This document shows, in pieces, positions 24,368-36,276 of a stretch of 64,000 nucleotides of DNA. The translations under genes were made by a program, and so were the position numbers. The notes under the pieces were generated by a model, which did no database searches, had not been told where the DNA came from, and was given only the letters and a program-made list of their open reading frames with translations. The stretch lies in the NCBI GenBank assembly GCA_951799425.1, contig OX637409.1, positions 11,938,960-12,002,959 on the forward strand. Direction: 5' to 3'. Position 1 is the stretch's first letter. Each line of letters opens with the position of its first letter. This DNA is from Ilex aquifolium. Taxonomy: Eukaryota > Streptophyta > Magnoliopsida > Aquifoliales > Aquifoliaceae.

Positions 24368-24738
24368 ATTTGTCTGGGATGTCAAAGTTAGGGCTTTTAA
24401 TCAAATTTTTTCGGAACATCTTTCATTTCCCTCCTAATATACACCTCCCCTTTCACTCCCTTCTCACCCGAATCAACCCTTAGGCTTCCAAATCACACCA
24501 AACTCCCTTCCATCACTCAAATCCTCTCCCTTGTGCTGTGATTCAGTGGAGATCAAGCTTTGGAAACCCTAAGTGCCGAAAATTCCCCAACCCCTCTCCT
24601 CTCTTCATTTCTCATATTCTTCTAAAAACTCTCAGATGACTCGTTCTATAGGGATTCTCCAAGGGACCATGGACCCGATTGAGGGTCTTTTTCTTGACCA
24701 TTTGCGCTTTCTTGACGATAGGGGCACTGTTGCTGTGC

Positions 24739-25974
24739 ATGGCCCGCACCAAAACAATGGGACCTGAATCTCCTCCACCTGAAGGCTCTAGTGGTCGCAA
24801 GAGAAGTGGAGAGGGGTCGAGTGGTGATAGGAGTGAGCAACGCAAGAAAGCCAAGAATGAGGCTAGGGATCGACTGATCCAGGAGAAGGGGGTCACTTGT
24901 GAACGGTACCTGGACTCCATTTCCCTTACCCCGAGGAATGATGCTGTAAGAATTATCGAAGCACATGGTATAAACTTTTGGTTCGAGCCTGTCGATGGGT
25001 ATAACCTGTCAATGTGTAGGGAATTTTACCAAAGGCTCCGGGTGGTAGAGATGGGCGGAGTGGAAATCTTGGAAACAAATGTTCGGGGCAAAAAGTTTGT
25101 GGTGACCCCTGATGTCATTGCCATACTCCTGGGTGGGTACGAGAGGCCACCTGGGTCTACACCTGTCTATCCTCATAACGTCCCCAAATCCAAGAAGATT
25201 TCAGAATTGGCAGAATTGATGTATCAGGAGCCTAGAGAATTCAAGGGAACAGTGCAAAGTGGGAAGTTGAAGCCCACTTATGGACTGTTGAATAAACTCC
25301 TCCATTGCAATCTCTCGCCAAGGGGTGCGGAAAAGAAACCAAATTTGGAGAAGCTAACCCTTTTGGATGCAGTCGTGTCCGGGAAGGCAATGGACTTCGC
25401 TCTTCTTATTTGGCAAGAAATGAAAAACTTTGCTGAGACGTAGAACCCTTTGATCAAACTGCCATTTGGGAACTTGGTAACCCGGATGTGCATGCATTTC
25501 AAAGTTAAAGGCTATGCGTTCGACAAGATTACACCCCCAGAGTTTGGAGCCATTGGCAGAACCAGTAAGAAGAAAAGGAAGGCAATGAGTCGAGGGAAGC
25601 GAGCAAAGACCATGGATGTAGGTTCTGAGGCCCCCAGGGCATCTTCATCCGCTGGGCCATCCGTTGCTGCACCTGAACGTTTGGTCCCTCAGTGCCTCAA
25701 TGCATTAGAGGCTACGGTGCATGGGATTGAGGCTGCTGTGTTGGGTATGGAGGCAATGATGCAGGAGCTATTTATGCATACTTTCCCTGGGAGGCCCATC
25801 CCAGGATTCCCCACCCCACCAGCCACTGCTCCCTCTGCTTCTACCCCCTCTGCCCCTACAGCAGTGGAGGAGGAGGAGGAAGATGATGATGATGACACTG
25901 AGAAGTCTGGGGATGGTGAGGATTATGATGAAGGTGATGAGTCTGAGGAGGGTGATGGTTCTGGTGATGACTAG
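24739..25974 (+). pseudogene. Element A env-position ORF (fossil)
   Basis: It begins MARTKTMGPESPPP and has a lysine- and arginine-rich start. Next is a globular part with FWFEPVDGYNLSMCREFYQRL and VRGKKFVVTPDVIAILLG, which resembles the plant putative transposon protein domain (Transposase_32-like) found in third ORFs of Athila elements. A serine/proline-rich part and a long acidic tail follow. The ORF sits where an env gene would, but I see no signal peptide or clear membrane span. Element B has a parallel ORF at 40169-41384. Broken at about one place. Confidence 0.75.
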
Positions 25975-26278
25975 GGGGACGTGTAGTAGGATTTGTAGTT
26001 TTTATTTTTTTTTTTCTTTTGGATTAGATATAGATAGAATGGAGTCGTAGGCTATTTTGTCTCTTTTTGATGTCCTACTCTATGTACTCCAAATTCAGAA
26101 CACATTAATGAAGAAATCACAATTTCGGATTCAATCTTGTCTATGTTATTTTGGGATTGCCTTATGATTTGTGTTTTTTTTAATTGTTTGGATGAATGGT
26201 TAGTTAAGTGGATTGAGTGTGTTATGCTCACTGTCTTGTTTTGGAAATAACTTTTTGCTAAGGGACTAGCAAAACCTA

Positions 26279-26290
26279 AGTTGGGGGGTG
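26279..26290 (+). other. 3' polypurine tract of element A
   Basis: AGTTGGGGGGTG directly precedes the TGATTAGCAC start of the 3' LTR, after a GGGACTAGCAAAAC phrase shared with B and E. Confidence 0.85.
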
Positions 26291-27950
26291 TGATTAGCAC
26301 AAAACTTTTGTATATTTTTACGTGCTAATCATGCTATTTTAATTGCTGTTTGGAGATTAAATGATGGGAGTTAGGTTACTTGAGATCTTAACGATGATAT
26401 TTGGTGTTTGTAGTTAACAGGTGCTAAATGAGGCTTCTTAAGACCTTCCCAAATCATTTGAGACAAATGAGGATGAAAAAATAGCTTGGGGATAGCTCAG
26501 GAGAGGAGGAAATCAGAAAACCAAGAAGTTAGCCAAACCGTACCGGTACGCGTACCGGTACGCTAAGGCTACTGGAGTTAATCGTACCGGTACGCTGAAG
26601 CCACTGGAGTTCGCCGTACCGGTACGCTTTGCCTGATATGCCCAACTGCTCTGCAACTCATGTCTGCTGATTTGAGGGACCCACCAACAGACCTCCCATG
26701 CTCCCCTGACACGCCCACAACACTATTCACCCCTTTCACACCTTTGATTGGAAGTTTGGAGTCTTGGTGATCAATGAGGAGAGAGAAGAGAAGAAGAGCT
26801 GGGTGTGCAGACAAGCTCTGCAACCCCTCTGTCCAGCCATTCCTCCTTCATCCCTACAGATGGAGGTCACTTCTGAGGCTAGGGGCACCTCTCCAAGCAC
26901 GTTTTTGGAAGCCAAGCATTGGCATTCAGCCATTAGGCAGAGATAGATGGATATAGAGAGAGAAAGTCTGGGGAAGATGATGAATAGTGTTCTAGAGAGA
27001 TAAACTTGAGATTTTTCCATTTTCTTCATTACATTGTCTTGTAATTGGCTGTAAGAACTTTTCAAGCTTCGTTTAATATCATTAATGTTGTTTTCCTTGA
27101 AGTGTATTGCTAGTTTAATGCTCTTTTAAGCTTCTACCATTAATGCAACAAAGTTCTTCATTTTCTTAGCTGTGAAATGGGTTTTACATGCATTCTTTTC
27201 TAGCTTATGTTTTCTTTCATTTTTGTACTCAAGAACTTCATCTCTTTGAAATGCATTCTCATTACCTTGTTGATTTCATTTCAAACATGAGTAGCTAAAT
27301 CTTCTAGTTGGCAAAACCAAGGGAACCTTCACTTGGGTATGCCATTTCAACTCATTCTCCTTCATTTTTCAGAGATCAATGGTTCGGTTTGACTGGGTTG
27401 AGGGTGGATAAATTGGTGAGTCTTTGATATTCCGTAGGCCTAGTCACGGTTTATGCTTAGATACTCACCCTTCTTATCCCTAACTTCCCACGAATCAATC
27501 GTTCATTCATGCTCTATTTGAGGAGGGATTCGAGTTGAGATGGCATTCCTAGTGGAGTAATCTCTTGGGTTTGCCAACATTTGTTTCTCACTTCATTTTC
27601 ATCAACACACACTCACCAAACAAATTTTCAACCACAAAGATTTTACACTTTCTTTTACTCAAAATCACCTTCACCTTGGTTTACATCCTTCCCCGTGGAA
27701 ACGACCTTGGAGTACCACCAAGTAAAACACGACCCGCGAAAGTCTCCTTGCACTTGGGGAGCACTTTTGTACACACACACACAATTTTTGTGCATTCACA
27801 TTTCACATTTCCACCATCCCATTTTCCTTTCTTGTTGCCTTTTCTTTTGACACTATCACAAGGGAGAGTGACACTCCACTTACTCATACACTACACATTT
27901 TAAGGGATAGTTTTTAGAGGTTAGGAAACAACAACATTTTTCATCAAGCA
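26291..27950 (+). repeat. Element A 3' LTR
   Basis: 1660 bp, from TGATTAGCAC to ATCAAGCA, followed by the GGTAG duplication. It carries a four-copy palindrome array at 26539-26627. Confidence 0.9.
26539..26627. repeat. Palindrome array in 3' LTR of A
   Basis: Four GTACCGGTAC copies with two CTGGAGTT spacers. The number and order of units differ from the 5' LTR array (15302-15368), so the module changes faster than the rest of the LTR. Confidence 0.85.
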
Positions 27951-27955
27951 GGTAG

Positions 27956-29548
27956 CTTAAGGGAAGGTTTGGAGGGTGAAGAAACCAACAAAATGCAAAT
28001 TGGTTGAAAACCTTCCGGAAGGTTTGGCTAAAAACCTTTCGGAAGGTTTTGCCTTGGATTTCTTTTCCACTGCCAAAACCTTCCGGAAGGTTTTGCCTAC
28101 TGGAGTGAAACCTTCCGGAAGGTTTTGTCTACTGGAATAAACCTTCTGGAAGGTTTTTCCTGTTGATTTCTTCATTTAACTGTTCCTGCACAAATCTTTC
28201 GGAAGGTTTCTGTCGACCTTCCGAAAGGTTTTGCCCAGATTTCCCAGACAGCCTGTAACTCAAGCTCTGCTATTTGGGGGTCCCACTTACACTTCTCCAA
28301 TAGGTCCCCTAACATCCCCTGCATATCTAGGAGCCTCCCCTCACCCCTACTTGGATTTGGAAGGCCATTGCAATAATGAGGAGGAGAGAGAAGAGGCATG
28401 GCAAAAAAGAAAGGCTAGGCTTGTCCTAGCCAGCACCATCCCATCCCTTTCAGCCCCCTATGATTGGAATCACTTCACACAGCTAGGGGATGGCTCCATG
28501 GACGTTTTTGGGCAAGCTCCTTCACCATTATTCATTATTAGATAGTTTTACATTGTAATACAGAGAGAGAGAGAGTCCAAGGAAGAAGATGAATAGTGCT
28601 AGAGAAAGAAGTTAATATTTTTGCATTTTCCTTCCATGCATTGTCTTGTAATCTCTTGTAAGAATCCTCTAAGCTTTGTTTTTAGTCTTTAATGTCATTT
28701 ATTGCAAGTTGTTTTCAAGTTTATTCTTTCATTCTAGTTTTCACCATTAATGCATTCAAGTTCCTCTTGTTCAAGCTTCCAAATGGGTATTAAATGCATT
28801 CTCCTGTAGTTTGTATTTTCATGCATTAATTTAACTCAATTCTTCATTACTTTATAGTGTCTTTCCATTACATTATTATCTTTCCTTTTAGCATGAGTAG
28901 CTAAGCCTTTACGTAGGCCAATCCAAGGGAAACCTCCTCTTGGGTATGCCATTTCAACTCATTTTCTTTCCTTCTCTCGGTGTACGATGGTTCGGTTTGA
29001 CTGGGTTGAGTGTGGACATGATTGTGAGTCTTTGATATCCCGTAGACTTCTAACGGGTTATGCTTGGATCCTCACTTCCATCTAGTCTCTTACTTCCCAC
29101 GAATCAATCGAGCATCTGTGCACCATTGGAAGAAGGTTTCGAGTTAAATTGGCATTCCCATTGGAGTGAACCTTTCGGATTGGCCAACACTTGTTTCCAT
29201 TTAAATTCTATCAAGATACAACCACAAACCAAACTCCAAACAACAAAAGATTTTTACACTTTACCCCTTTTTATCAAAATCACCTTCAACACGATTCACC
29301 TCATTCCCTGAGGAGACGACCTTGGAATACGATTTCCAAGTAAAACACGACATGCGAAAGTCTCTCTGCGCTTGGGGAGCACTTTTGTTCACACACACAT
29401 TTTGTACATTTCATTCATCCACTATTCTGTTGCCCTTTCTTTTGACATCGTTCCAAGGGAGAGTGACACTCCCCTTCACACATAAACCATACATACATTG
29501 ATGGATGATGTCCGGAGATTAGGATACTAGAACAGAAACCAACAAGCT
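27956..29548 (+). repeat. Element B 5' LTR, second part
   Basis: Continues from 15053 after the insertion of A and matches 41883-43470. It holds the ACCTTCCGGAAGGT array (28009-28233) and ends ACCAACAAGCT before a primer site. Confidence 0.85.
28009..28233. repeat. ACCTTCCGGAAGGT palindrome array in 5' LTR of B
   Basis: Seven copies, some with one change, of a 14 bp palindrome usually flanked by AA and TTTTG. CTACTGGA spacers lie between some copies. It takes the place that GTACCGGTAC arrays occupy in LTRs A and E, because the sequence after it (TCTGCTATTTGGGGGTCCCA) matches what follows there. Confidence 0.9.
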
Positions 29549-29550
29549 TT

Positions 29551-29570
29551 TTTGCCGTCGTTACCGGGGA
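29551..29570 (+). other. Primer binding site of element B
   Basis: TTGCCGTCGTTACCGGGGA lies where the TGGCGCCGTTGCCGGGGA site of Athila is expected and is a diverged form of it. Confidence 0.65.
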
Positions 29571-29757
29571 AGGCAAATGTTGAATTGAGAAGGTGATTTT
29601 CGGACAACGGAGGTAAGTCCCTTGATGTTCATCATGGGCTAAGTTACATTGCTCATTGTATATATTTTTGTTGTTTACATTTTCATTTGTAGATAGTTGT
29701 TGTATGTGGGGACGGGACAAACAAAACCGATTGGTTAGACAAGCCGTAGGCCCTAAC

Positions 29758-31400
29758 ATGAACATTAACCAAGACCCACCCGAGGATGCGGGTGATAATT
29801 TTGAGAATGTAGGTGCCAATCCAAATATACAAAGGCGTGGGGGAGGACAAGAACCTAGAATACCCAATCCACGAATGCAATTCCCCCCTCCCACGAATGA
29901 AGGGAACAATATCCAACTTGATCCTCCGGCGAGGTCAATGAGGGATTTCCTCCAACCAAACCGTAGCACCACACCCTCTTGCATTCTTTTTAATTACCGG
30001 TCCAAGCTCATCTCTGCCTAGTTAAGCCAAGGATGTTGCAACTACTTCCCACGTTCCACAGAATTGAAAAGGAGAACACTTATTTCCACATAAAGGATTT
30101 CAAGGAAATAGTTGCGACCTTCCTTACCAATCATGGTATGGAAGGCATAGCTAGGATGAAATTGTTCTCATTTCCCCTAAGAGATAAGGCAAAAACATGA
30201 CTTAATTCCTTGAGACCTCGATCCATAAACAATTTTTTTTCGATGCATAAAACCACCGCTCTAAAGAAACAAATTCAAAATTTTTTGGAGAATTCCAATG
30301 AGCAATTATACCAATGTTGGGATCGGTACAAGGAATTGCTACAATCCATTCCACACCATGGCTTTGAACCATGGCAATTGGTGAGTTTCTTCTATGAAGG
30401 AATCACACCGGGCCATCGACATTTCATCGATATGATGTGTAATGGGGTGTTTTTGAATAAAGACCCCGATGAGGCCTTAGATTACTTTGATACAGTGGCA
30501 CATAATGCACAATCATGGGACATTACGGATCCCACCAATGTACCAAGGTCTTCTCCTCAAGGGAATAGTCAAACTCATGGGGGAGGGATTTACCACTTGA
30601 GAGATCGGGAAGACTTGCTTTCCAAAATTGCTAGGTTTTCTAGGAAAGTTGAGAGTCTTGAGGTTAATAGGAGACACGAGGCGTCAAATGTTTCAACGAT
30701 TGAGGAGGGCTGCTCAATTTGTGAGAGTGTAGATCATTCCATATTGGAGTGCCCTAACATTTCGGCACTTAAGGAAGGGTATCACGAGCAAGTCAATGCC
30801 TTTAACCAAACGAGGCAATCATTCTCTCCACACTCAAACACTTATAATCTGGGTTGGAGCAATCACCCGAATTTTAGTTGGAGAAATGAGAATCCCACTC
30901 CTCATGGCTCAAATGCATATTCACCTCCCGTGCCTCCTAAGCAAAATCATTACCAAGGTCAAGGGTAAGCGTCTAGCTCCCAATACCCCCGGACCAATCC
31001 GTAAGGGTATTCGTCAAACCCACCACCACAGAATTTTCCACCAAGTCCACCTCTACAAAGCTTCTCCCAAGGACCATACAATGCTCCCACCTACCAACCT
31101 CCTCACAAGAGGAATTTGGAGGATATGGTTCATGCTTTCATTCAAAACCAGACTACCATCAATCAAAACCAGACTAACTTCATTCAAAGCCAGACTACCA
31201 TCAACAATCAAAGTGCCGCAGCTTTTAATGACATTCAGGCTCAACTCACAAAAATTACCAATCACATAGGGCTATCACAACAAGAGAAGGGGAAATTCCC
31301 CGCTCAAACCCAAGAGAACCCTAGGGGCCAACATGTGATTGAGTCGTCTGAGCCCACCAAAGAGAGTTGTGAGCAACTTAAGGCAGTCATCACCCTTTGA
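29758..31400 (+). pseudogene. Element B gag region (fossil)
   Basis: Same order as in A: a leader with NINQDPPEDAGDN, a capsid part with KQIQNFLE, CWDRYKELLQSIPHHGFEPW and SFFYEGITPGHR, a zinc knuckle CSICESVDHSILEC at 30711-30752, and a glutamine/asparagine-rich tail ending near KAVITL. B has extra NQTTINQNQT-like repeats in the tail. Broken in several places. Confidence 0.85.
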
Positions 31401-32336
31401 AGTGGCAAACAAATTGATAAAACTATTGTACAAAAAATCTCTCCCAATGCCACATTGCCATTAGATAAAGAGACCGAGGGTGACACCGAAAGGGGTGAGG
31501 TGAGTGATGACGTGGGTGGGAAAGATAAATTGATTGATGAAAGTGTGCTTGTTTCCCCCATGCCTGCTCCTTTTCCCAATCGCTTGAAGCCACCCATCAA
31601 GGTGGCTCATTATTCTGATATAATTGAAATGTTCAAGCAGGTGAAAATCAACATTCCACTCCTTGACGCGATAAAGAAAATTTCATCTTGTGCAAAGATC
31701 TTGAAAAACTTATGCACGGTGAAGAGGAGGCTCAATGCCCACAAGAAAGCATTCCTCGCCGAGCAAGTGAGCTCGATTTTGAGGACAAACACCCCTCCAA
31801 AGTTTAGAGACCCCGGCTGCCCTACCATTACCATTACAATCAGGAATTGCTAGGTGGAGCAAGCACTCCTTGATTTGGGGGCTAGTGTGAACCTCCTTCC
31901 GTACTCGGTGTACCAACAACTCCAGCTCGAAGAATTGAAGCCTACTCCAATCACGCTTCAATTGGCAGACCGTAGTGTTCGAACACCGAGGGGAGTAGTT
32001 GAGGATGTTTTAGTGCAAGCCGATAAATTTTACTTTCCTGTTCATTTTATTGTGCTTGACACTCACCCAGTTGAAAATATTAGCTCCCAAATCTATGTAA
32101 TACTTGGTAGACCTTTTCTTGTCACATTTAATATTGTGATTAATTGTAGGAACGGTCTTAAGAAGCTAGCATTTGGGAACATGACTATGGACCTCAACGT
32201 GTTCAACTTGTCCAAGCAACTGGGGGATGATGAGGAGGTGCATGACCGATTAGAGAGTTTGAAAGGGGTAGAAAAGTGGACCCCCTACGTTCGAGAAGCT
32301 CCCACACCAAGACAAGAAGATTTTTCCATCAAATGA
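31401..32336 (+). pseudogene. Element B protease region (fossil)
   Basis: The active-site phrase LLDLGASVNLLPYSVY begins near 31865. It is followed by the LQLADRSVRTPRGVVEDV and VHFIVLDTHP phrases and YVILGRPF near 32095, all collinear with A. Broken. Confidence 0.8.
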
Positions 32337-32349
32337 GCAAAAACCCAAT

Positions 32350-33890
32350 TTGGAATTGAAGCCATTACCATCCCATTTGAAATATGCATATCTTGTGGAA
32401 GATGAGACCTTTCTGGTGGTGATTAGCTCAACCTTAGATGCAAGGCAAGAAGAAGATCTCTTGGAAGTTTTTAGAAGGCATAAATGGGCGATTGGTTGGA
32501 CAATTGCCGACATCAAGGGGATAAGCCCCCTCATTTGCACACACCGTATTTATCTTGAAGAGGACTCCAAACCGTCTCGACAACCACCAAGAAGATTAAA
32601 TCCAATCATAAAGGATGTGGTGAGGGACGAGGTACATAAACTACTGGATGTGGGCATCATCTTCCCGATTGCCAACAGTAAATCGGTGAGTCCCATCCAA
32701 GTGGTACCCAAGAAGTCGGGAGTCACCGTGGTGGCGAATAAGAATAATGAGCTTATTACAACAAGGGTGATCACCGGTTGGAGAATTTGTATTGATTACC
32801 GGAAACTCAACCTGTGCACAAGAAAAGACCACTTGCCATTGCCATTCCTCGACCAAGTGTTGGAATGAGTAGCAGGACATCTATTCTATTACTTCTTAGA
32901 TGGATACTCCGGCTACAATCAAATTGAGATTGCATTGGAAGATCAGGAGAAGACCACCTTCACTTGTCCCTACGGTACCTTTGCTTACCGTCGCATGCCT
33001 TTTGGGCTATGTGATGCTCCTAGAACCTTCCAACGTTGCATGATGGAAATCTTTAGTGATATGGTGGAGAAGATTGTTGATTTTTTTATGGATGACTTCT
33101 CGGTCTTTGCGGATTCTTTCAGTGGATACTTGGAGAATTTGGATAGAGTTCTTGAGAGATACGAAGAGAAGAGCCTAGTCTTGAATTGGGAGAAGTGTCA
33201 CTTCATGGTGAAGCAAGGAATTGTTCTCAGGCACATCGTCTCGGCGAAAGGGATCGAGGTTGAAAAATCAAAGGTGGAGGCCATCTCCAACCTCCCTACA
33301 CCGAGAGTCGTCAAGGATATCAGGTCATTTCTGGGTCATGCTGGTTTTTACCGTCGCTTCATTAAAAGTTTTAGTGCATTGGCCCAACCTTTGACCAATT
33401 TACTGTCTACGGATGTCCCATTCGAGTGGTCGGATAATTGTGAGGCATCTTTTACGAAACTTAAAAGCATGCTCACTACACCTCCAATTGTGTGACCACC
33501 CAAGTGGGATTTACCTTTTGAGCTTATGTGCGACGCGAGTGATTACACGATTGGCTTAGTGCTCGGTCAAAGGGAGGAGAATATACCTTATGTAATATAC
33601 TACACTAGCAAAACGCTCAATAAAGCCCAAATGAATTACGCTACCACAGAAAAGGAGCTACTAGCGGTAGTATTTGCATTGGATAAATTCTGATCCTATA
33701 TCATTGGTTCATCGATAATAGTGTATACTGATCACTCTTCTTTAAAGTATATGTTGTCTAAGGAAGATGCCAAACCGAGACTTATCTGGTGGATCCTCCT
33801 ACTCCAAGAGTTCAATTTGACAATCAAAGACAAGAAGGGAGTGGAGAACGTGGTGGCGGATCATTTATCTCGACTGGTGGTGCACGAGGC
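32350..33890 (+). pseudogene. Element B reverse transcriptase and RNase H (fossil)
   Basis: RT phrases [28 protein letters not shown] and the FMDD box at 33085-33096 are followed by RNase H phrases CDASDYTIG near 33520, [18 protein letters not shown] near 33640 and [11 protein letters not shown] near 33724. The order matches A. There are several breaks. Confidence 0.85.
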
Positions 33891-33939
33891 CGATGAGCAC
33901 ATTCCTATTCCAAAATTTTTACCTGATGAACATTTACTT

Positions 33940-35263
33940 TCATTTCATTTTGTGTGTCCTTGGTATGCTGACATATGTAACTATCTTGCAACAGGACAAA
34001 TACCACCGCAATGGAGCCCGGAGGATCGAAGAAGATTTATGGCGGATGTTAAGTACTTTTACTTCGACAACCCGTATCTGTTCAAGTACTTCCCTGACCA
34101 AGTCATGCGGAGATGCGTACCGGAGAATGAATAGCGGGAAGTCCTTGCATTCTGCCATTCAGAGGCATGCCGTGGCCATTTCTCTGCGAAGAAAACTTCG
34201 GCAAAAATCCTACAGTCAGGTTTTTACTGGCCCTCTCTGATAAAGGACTGTATTTCATTTTGTAAAGAGTGTGATAGATGTCAACGTTTGGATAGTGTGA
34301 CCCGAAGGAACATGATGCCCCCTCCCCTATACTTGTTATAGAAATATTTGATTGTTAGGGCATCAACTTCATGGGTCTCTTCCCTATGTTGTTTGGCTAT
34401 CTATATATTCTACTGGCTGTGGACTACGTGTCCAAATGGGTGGAGGCTATTCCAACCAAGACCAATGACCACCGGGTCGTGGTCAAATTCTTGAAAGAGA
34501 ACATCTTTTCGAGGTTTGGAATGCCTCGTGCAATGATAAGCGATGGTGGATCACATTTCTACAATAGACCATTTGCATCTTTGATGCATAAATATGGTGT
34601 CGCACATAAGGTATCCACCGCATACCACCCACAAACCAATGGCCAAGACGAGTTGACCAATAGGGAGATTAAGAATATCTTAGAGAAGACGGTGAACCCA
34701 AATAGGAAAGATTGGTCATGTAGACTAATTGATGCCCTATGGGCTTACCGCACACGCCTACAAGACTGTTTTAGGCATGTCTCCCTATCGGCTCGTCTAT
34801 AGAAAGGTTTGCCATTTGCCAGTTGAGATGGAACACAAGGCCTATTGGGCTATAAGGACTTTGAACTACAATTTGAGAATGGTCGGAGAAAATAGGAAGC
34901 TAGAACTGAATGAATTGGAAGAGATTAGAAGAGATGCGTATGAGAGCTCTAAAATTTCAAAAGAGAGGGCTAAGATCATTCATGACAACTCCATTGTGAG
35001 GAAATCATTCGAGCCCGGCCAAAAAGTGCTTTTATACAATGTCGCCTCTCGATCTTTCAAGGGAAACTCCGATCCCGTTGGGATGGCCCCTATCTTGTCA
35101 AGGTGGCCTACTCCAATGGAGCCGTGGAAGTCATAAAACATAAGGATGGAAAGACATTCTAGGTCAATGGCCAAAGACTCAAGCCATTCTTTGAGGGTTT
35201 TGAAGGACAAGGAGTGGATGAGGATTTGATGGATCCAGTTTACCCGGAATTGGTGGAGGAGTA
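33940..35263 (+). pseudogene. Element B integrase (fossil)
   Basis: Zinc-binding part (CHSEACRGHFSAKKTSAKIL, then CKECDRCQ-like), DDE core with [36 protein letters not shown], and a C-terminal part with DPVGMAP-like and NGQRLKPFF-like phrases. No chromodomain. Broken in several places. Confidence 0.8.
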
Positions 35264-36276
35264 ACTGGTCTATGCTTTTTAGTGTATAGTCATTTTTATT
35301 TACTTACTTTACTTTTATTTCATCTTACTTACTTTCTTGTGTCGTATAGTTTTGTTTTTCCTAGTTGCAGATGTTGGTATTTTGTCAAAAGCTCAAGTGC
35401 GAGGTGTTCTCTAACCCTATTCATCTTTTTACAGTCCTTCATTGCATATCATATTTTTTTGTTGCATTGAGGTCAATGCATAACTCAAGTTGGGGGGTGA
35501 GGTGCACCATTTGTATGTTACACCAATGTTTGCGGAAGTTTTTTGTGGATAATACAAATTTTTTGTGGTGAAAATTCACCTTTCACATATCATACGTTTA
35601 CATTAGTGCAAATTATGTAAAAAAAAAAAATTATTTTGAAATTTTTTGTGAAAAATATCTGATGTTGATCTGTATTCCCTTATTTAGAGTGCTATGGGTT
35701 GGATGATATGTTGTTTTCGTTTTGAACCTTGAGCACATGAGCATATTATAGAAGTTAATCCTATTCATCAGTATCACATATGAATCCGCTTTTGAACTCA
35801 ACTGTATGTGCTCCTTGAATGTGTAATTTTAGCAATTTATGGATTGGATTCATATTTTAGGCTTGACATAAATAGTGGAGATGAGTAAGGACCCATGAGA
35901 GCTTTAGTGCCAATCCTTTTTGGAGGGAATTTACATTTACTCAAAGAACAATTTTTCAATGTCAAATTTGTTCAATAATCTCATTAAGTTTGTCTTGGCT
36001 AGGTGCCTATGTGTAGCTGATTGACTGGTCTTGAAACGCATAATGCTCCTCCATGCTTTTTTAGAAATGATCTTAGGCCGTCCGTGATTTACTTTGAGCC
36101 TTAGCCTTTTTCTTATGAAAGTTTTATCCCTAGTGCCGTGATTGAGTCTTAATACACATTTGACCAAGCCCGTGAAAATGATAAATATCTACCTTACCTT
36201 GGTTGTTCCTAGAGCTGAATATGAGTGATTGTAAACGAGAAGGAAGTATGGTGTGAAAACTCAAACAAAAGGATAA
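35264..36276 (+). other. Element B spacer, first part, with internal polypurine tract
   Basis: Collinear with 22243-23220 of A and without a conserved frame. AAGTTGGGGGGTGA at 35488-35501 repeats the internal polypurine tract of A. The spacer is cut at GATAA (36272-36276) by solo LTR H and resumes at 38504. Confidence 0.75.

Larger units (their letters stand above)
22243..24738 (+). other. Element A spacer between integrase and env-position ORF
   Basis: About 2.5 kb without a conserved frame. It holds the internal polypurine tract, an A-rich GAAAAGAA stretch near 23200-23360, a block at about 23510-23960 conserved in B and in non-autonomous E, and a palindrome array at 24312-24367. Small open frames, such as a hydrophobic one at 22246-22452, are not kept as frames in B. 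Confidence 0.75.
15054..27950 (+). mobile_element. Element A: Athila-lineage Ty3/gypsy element
   Basis: This 12.9 kb element is flanked by exact GGTAG duplications (15049-15053 and 27951-27955). The LTRs start TGATTAGCA and end CATCAAGCA. A tRNA-Asp-type primer site follows the 5' LTR and a GGGGGGTG polypurine tract precedes the 3' LTR. The interior has gag, protease, RT, RNase H, integrase, an internal polypurine tract, a 2 kb non-coding spacer and an env-position ORF. LTR divergence is about 3% in the sampled part, suggesting insertion in the last few million years at usual plant rates. It is broken, with about half a dozen breaks, but all domains remain recognisable. Confidence 0.9.

Noticed and set aside
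24612-24966. Minus-strand ORFs opposite the env-position ORF
   Set aside because: They mirror a coding stretch, and the parallel minus-strand frames in B (39997-40459) do not keep the same product.
25689-25898. Poly-serine protein on the minus strand
   Set aside because: It is the complement of the acidic GAG/GAT repeat tail of the env-position ORF.
28009-28233. CRISPR array
   Set aside because: The units are palindromes with uneven, partly repeated spacers inside a plant LTR, and no cas gene is present.
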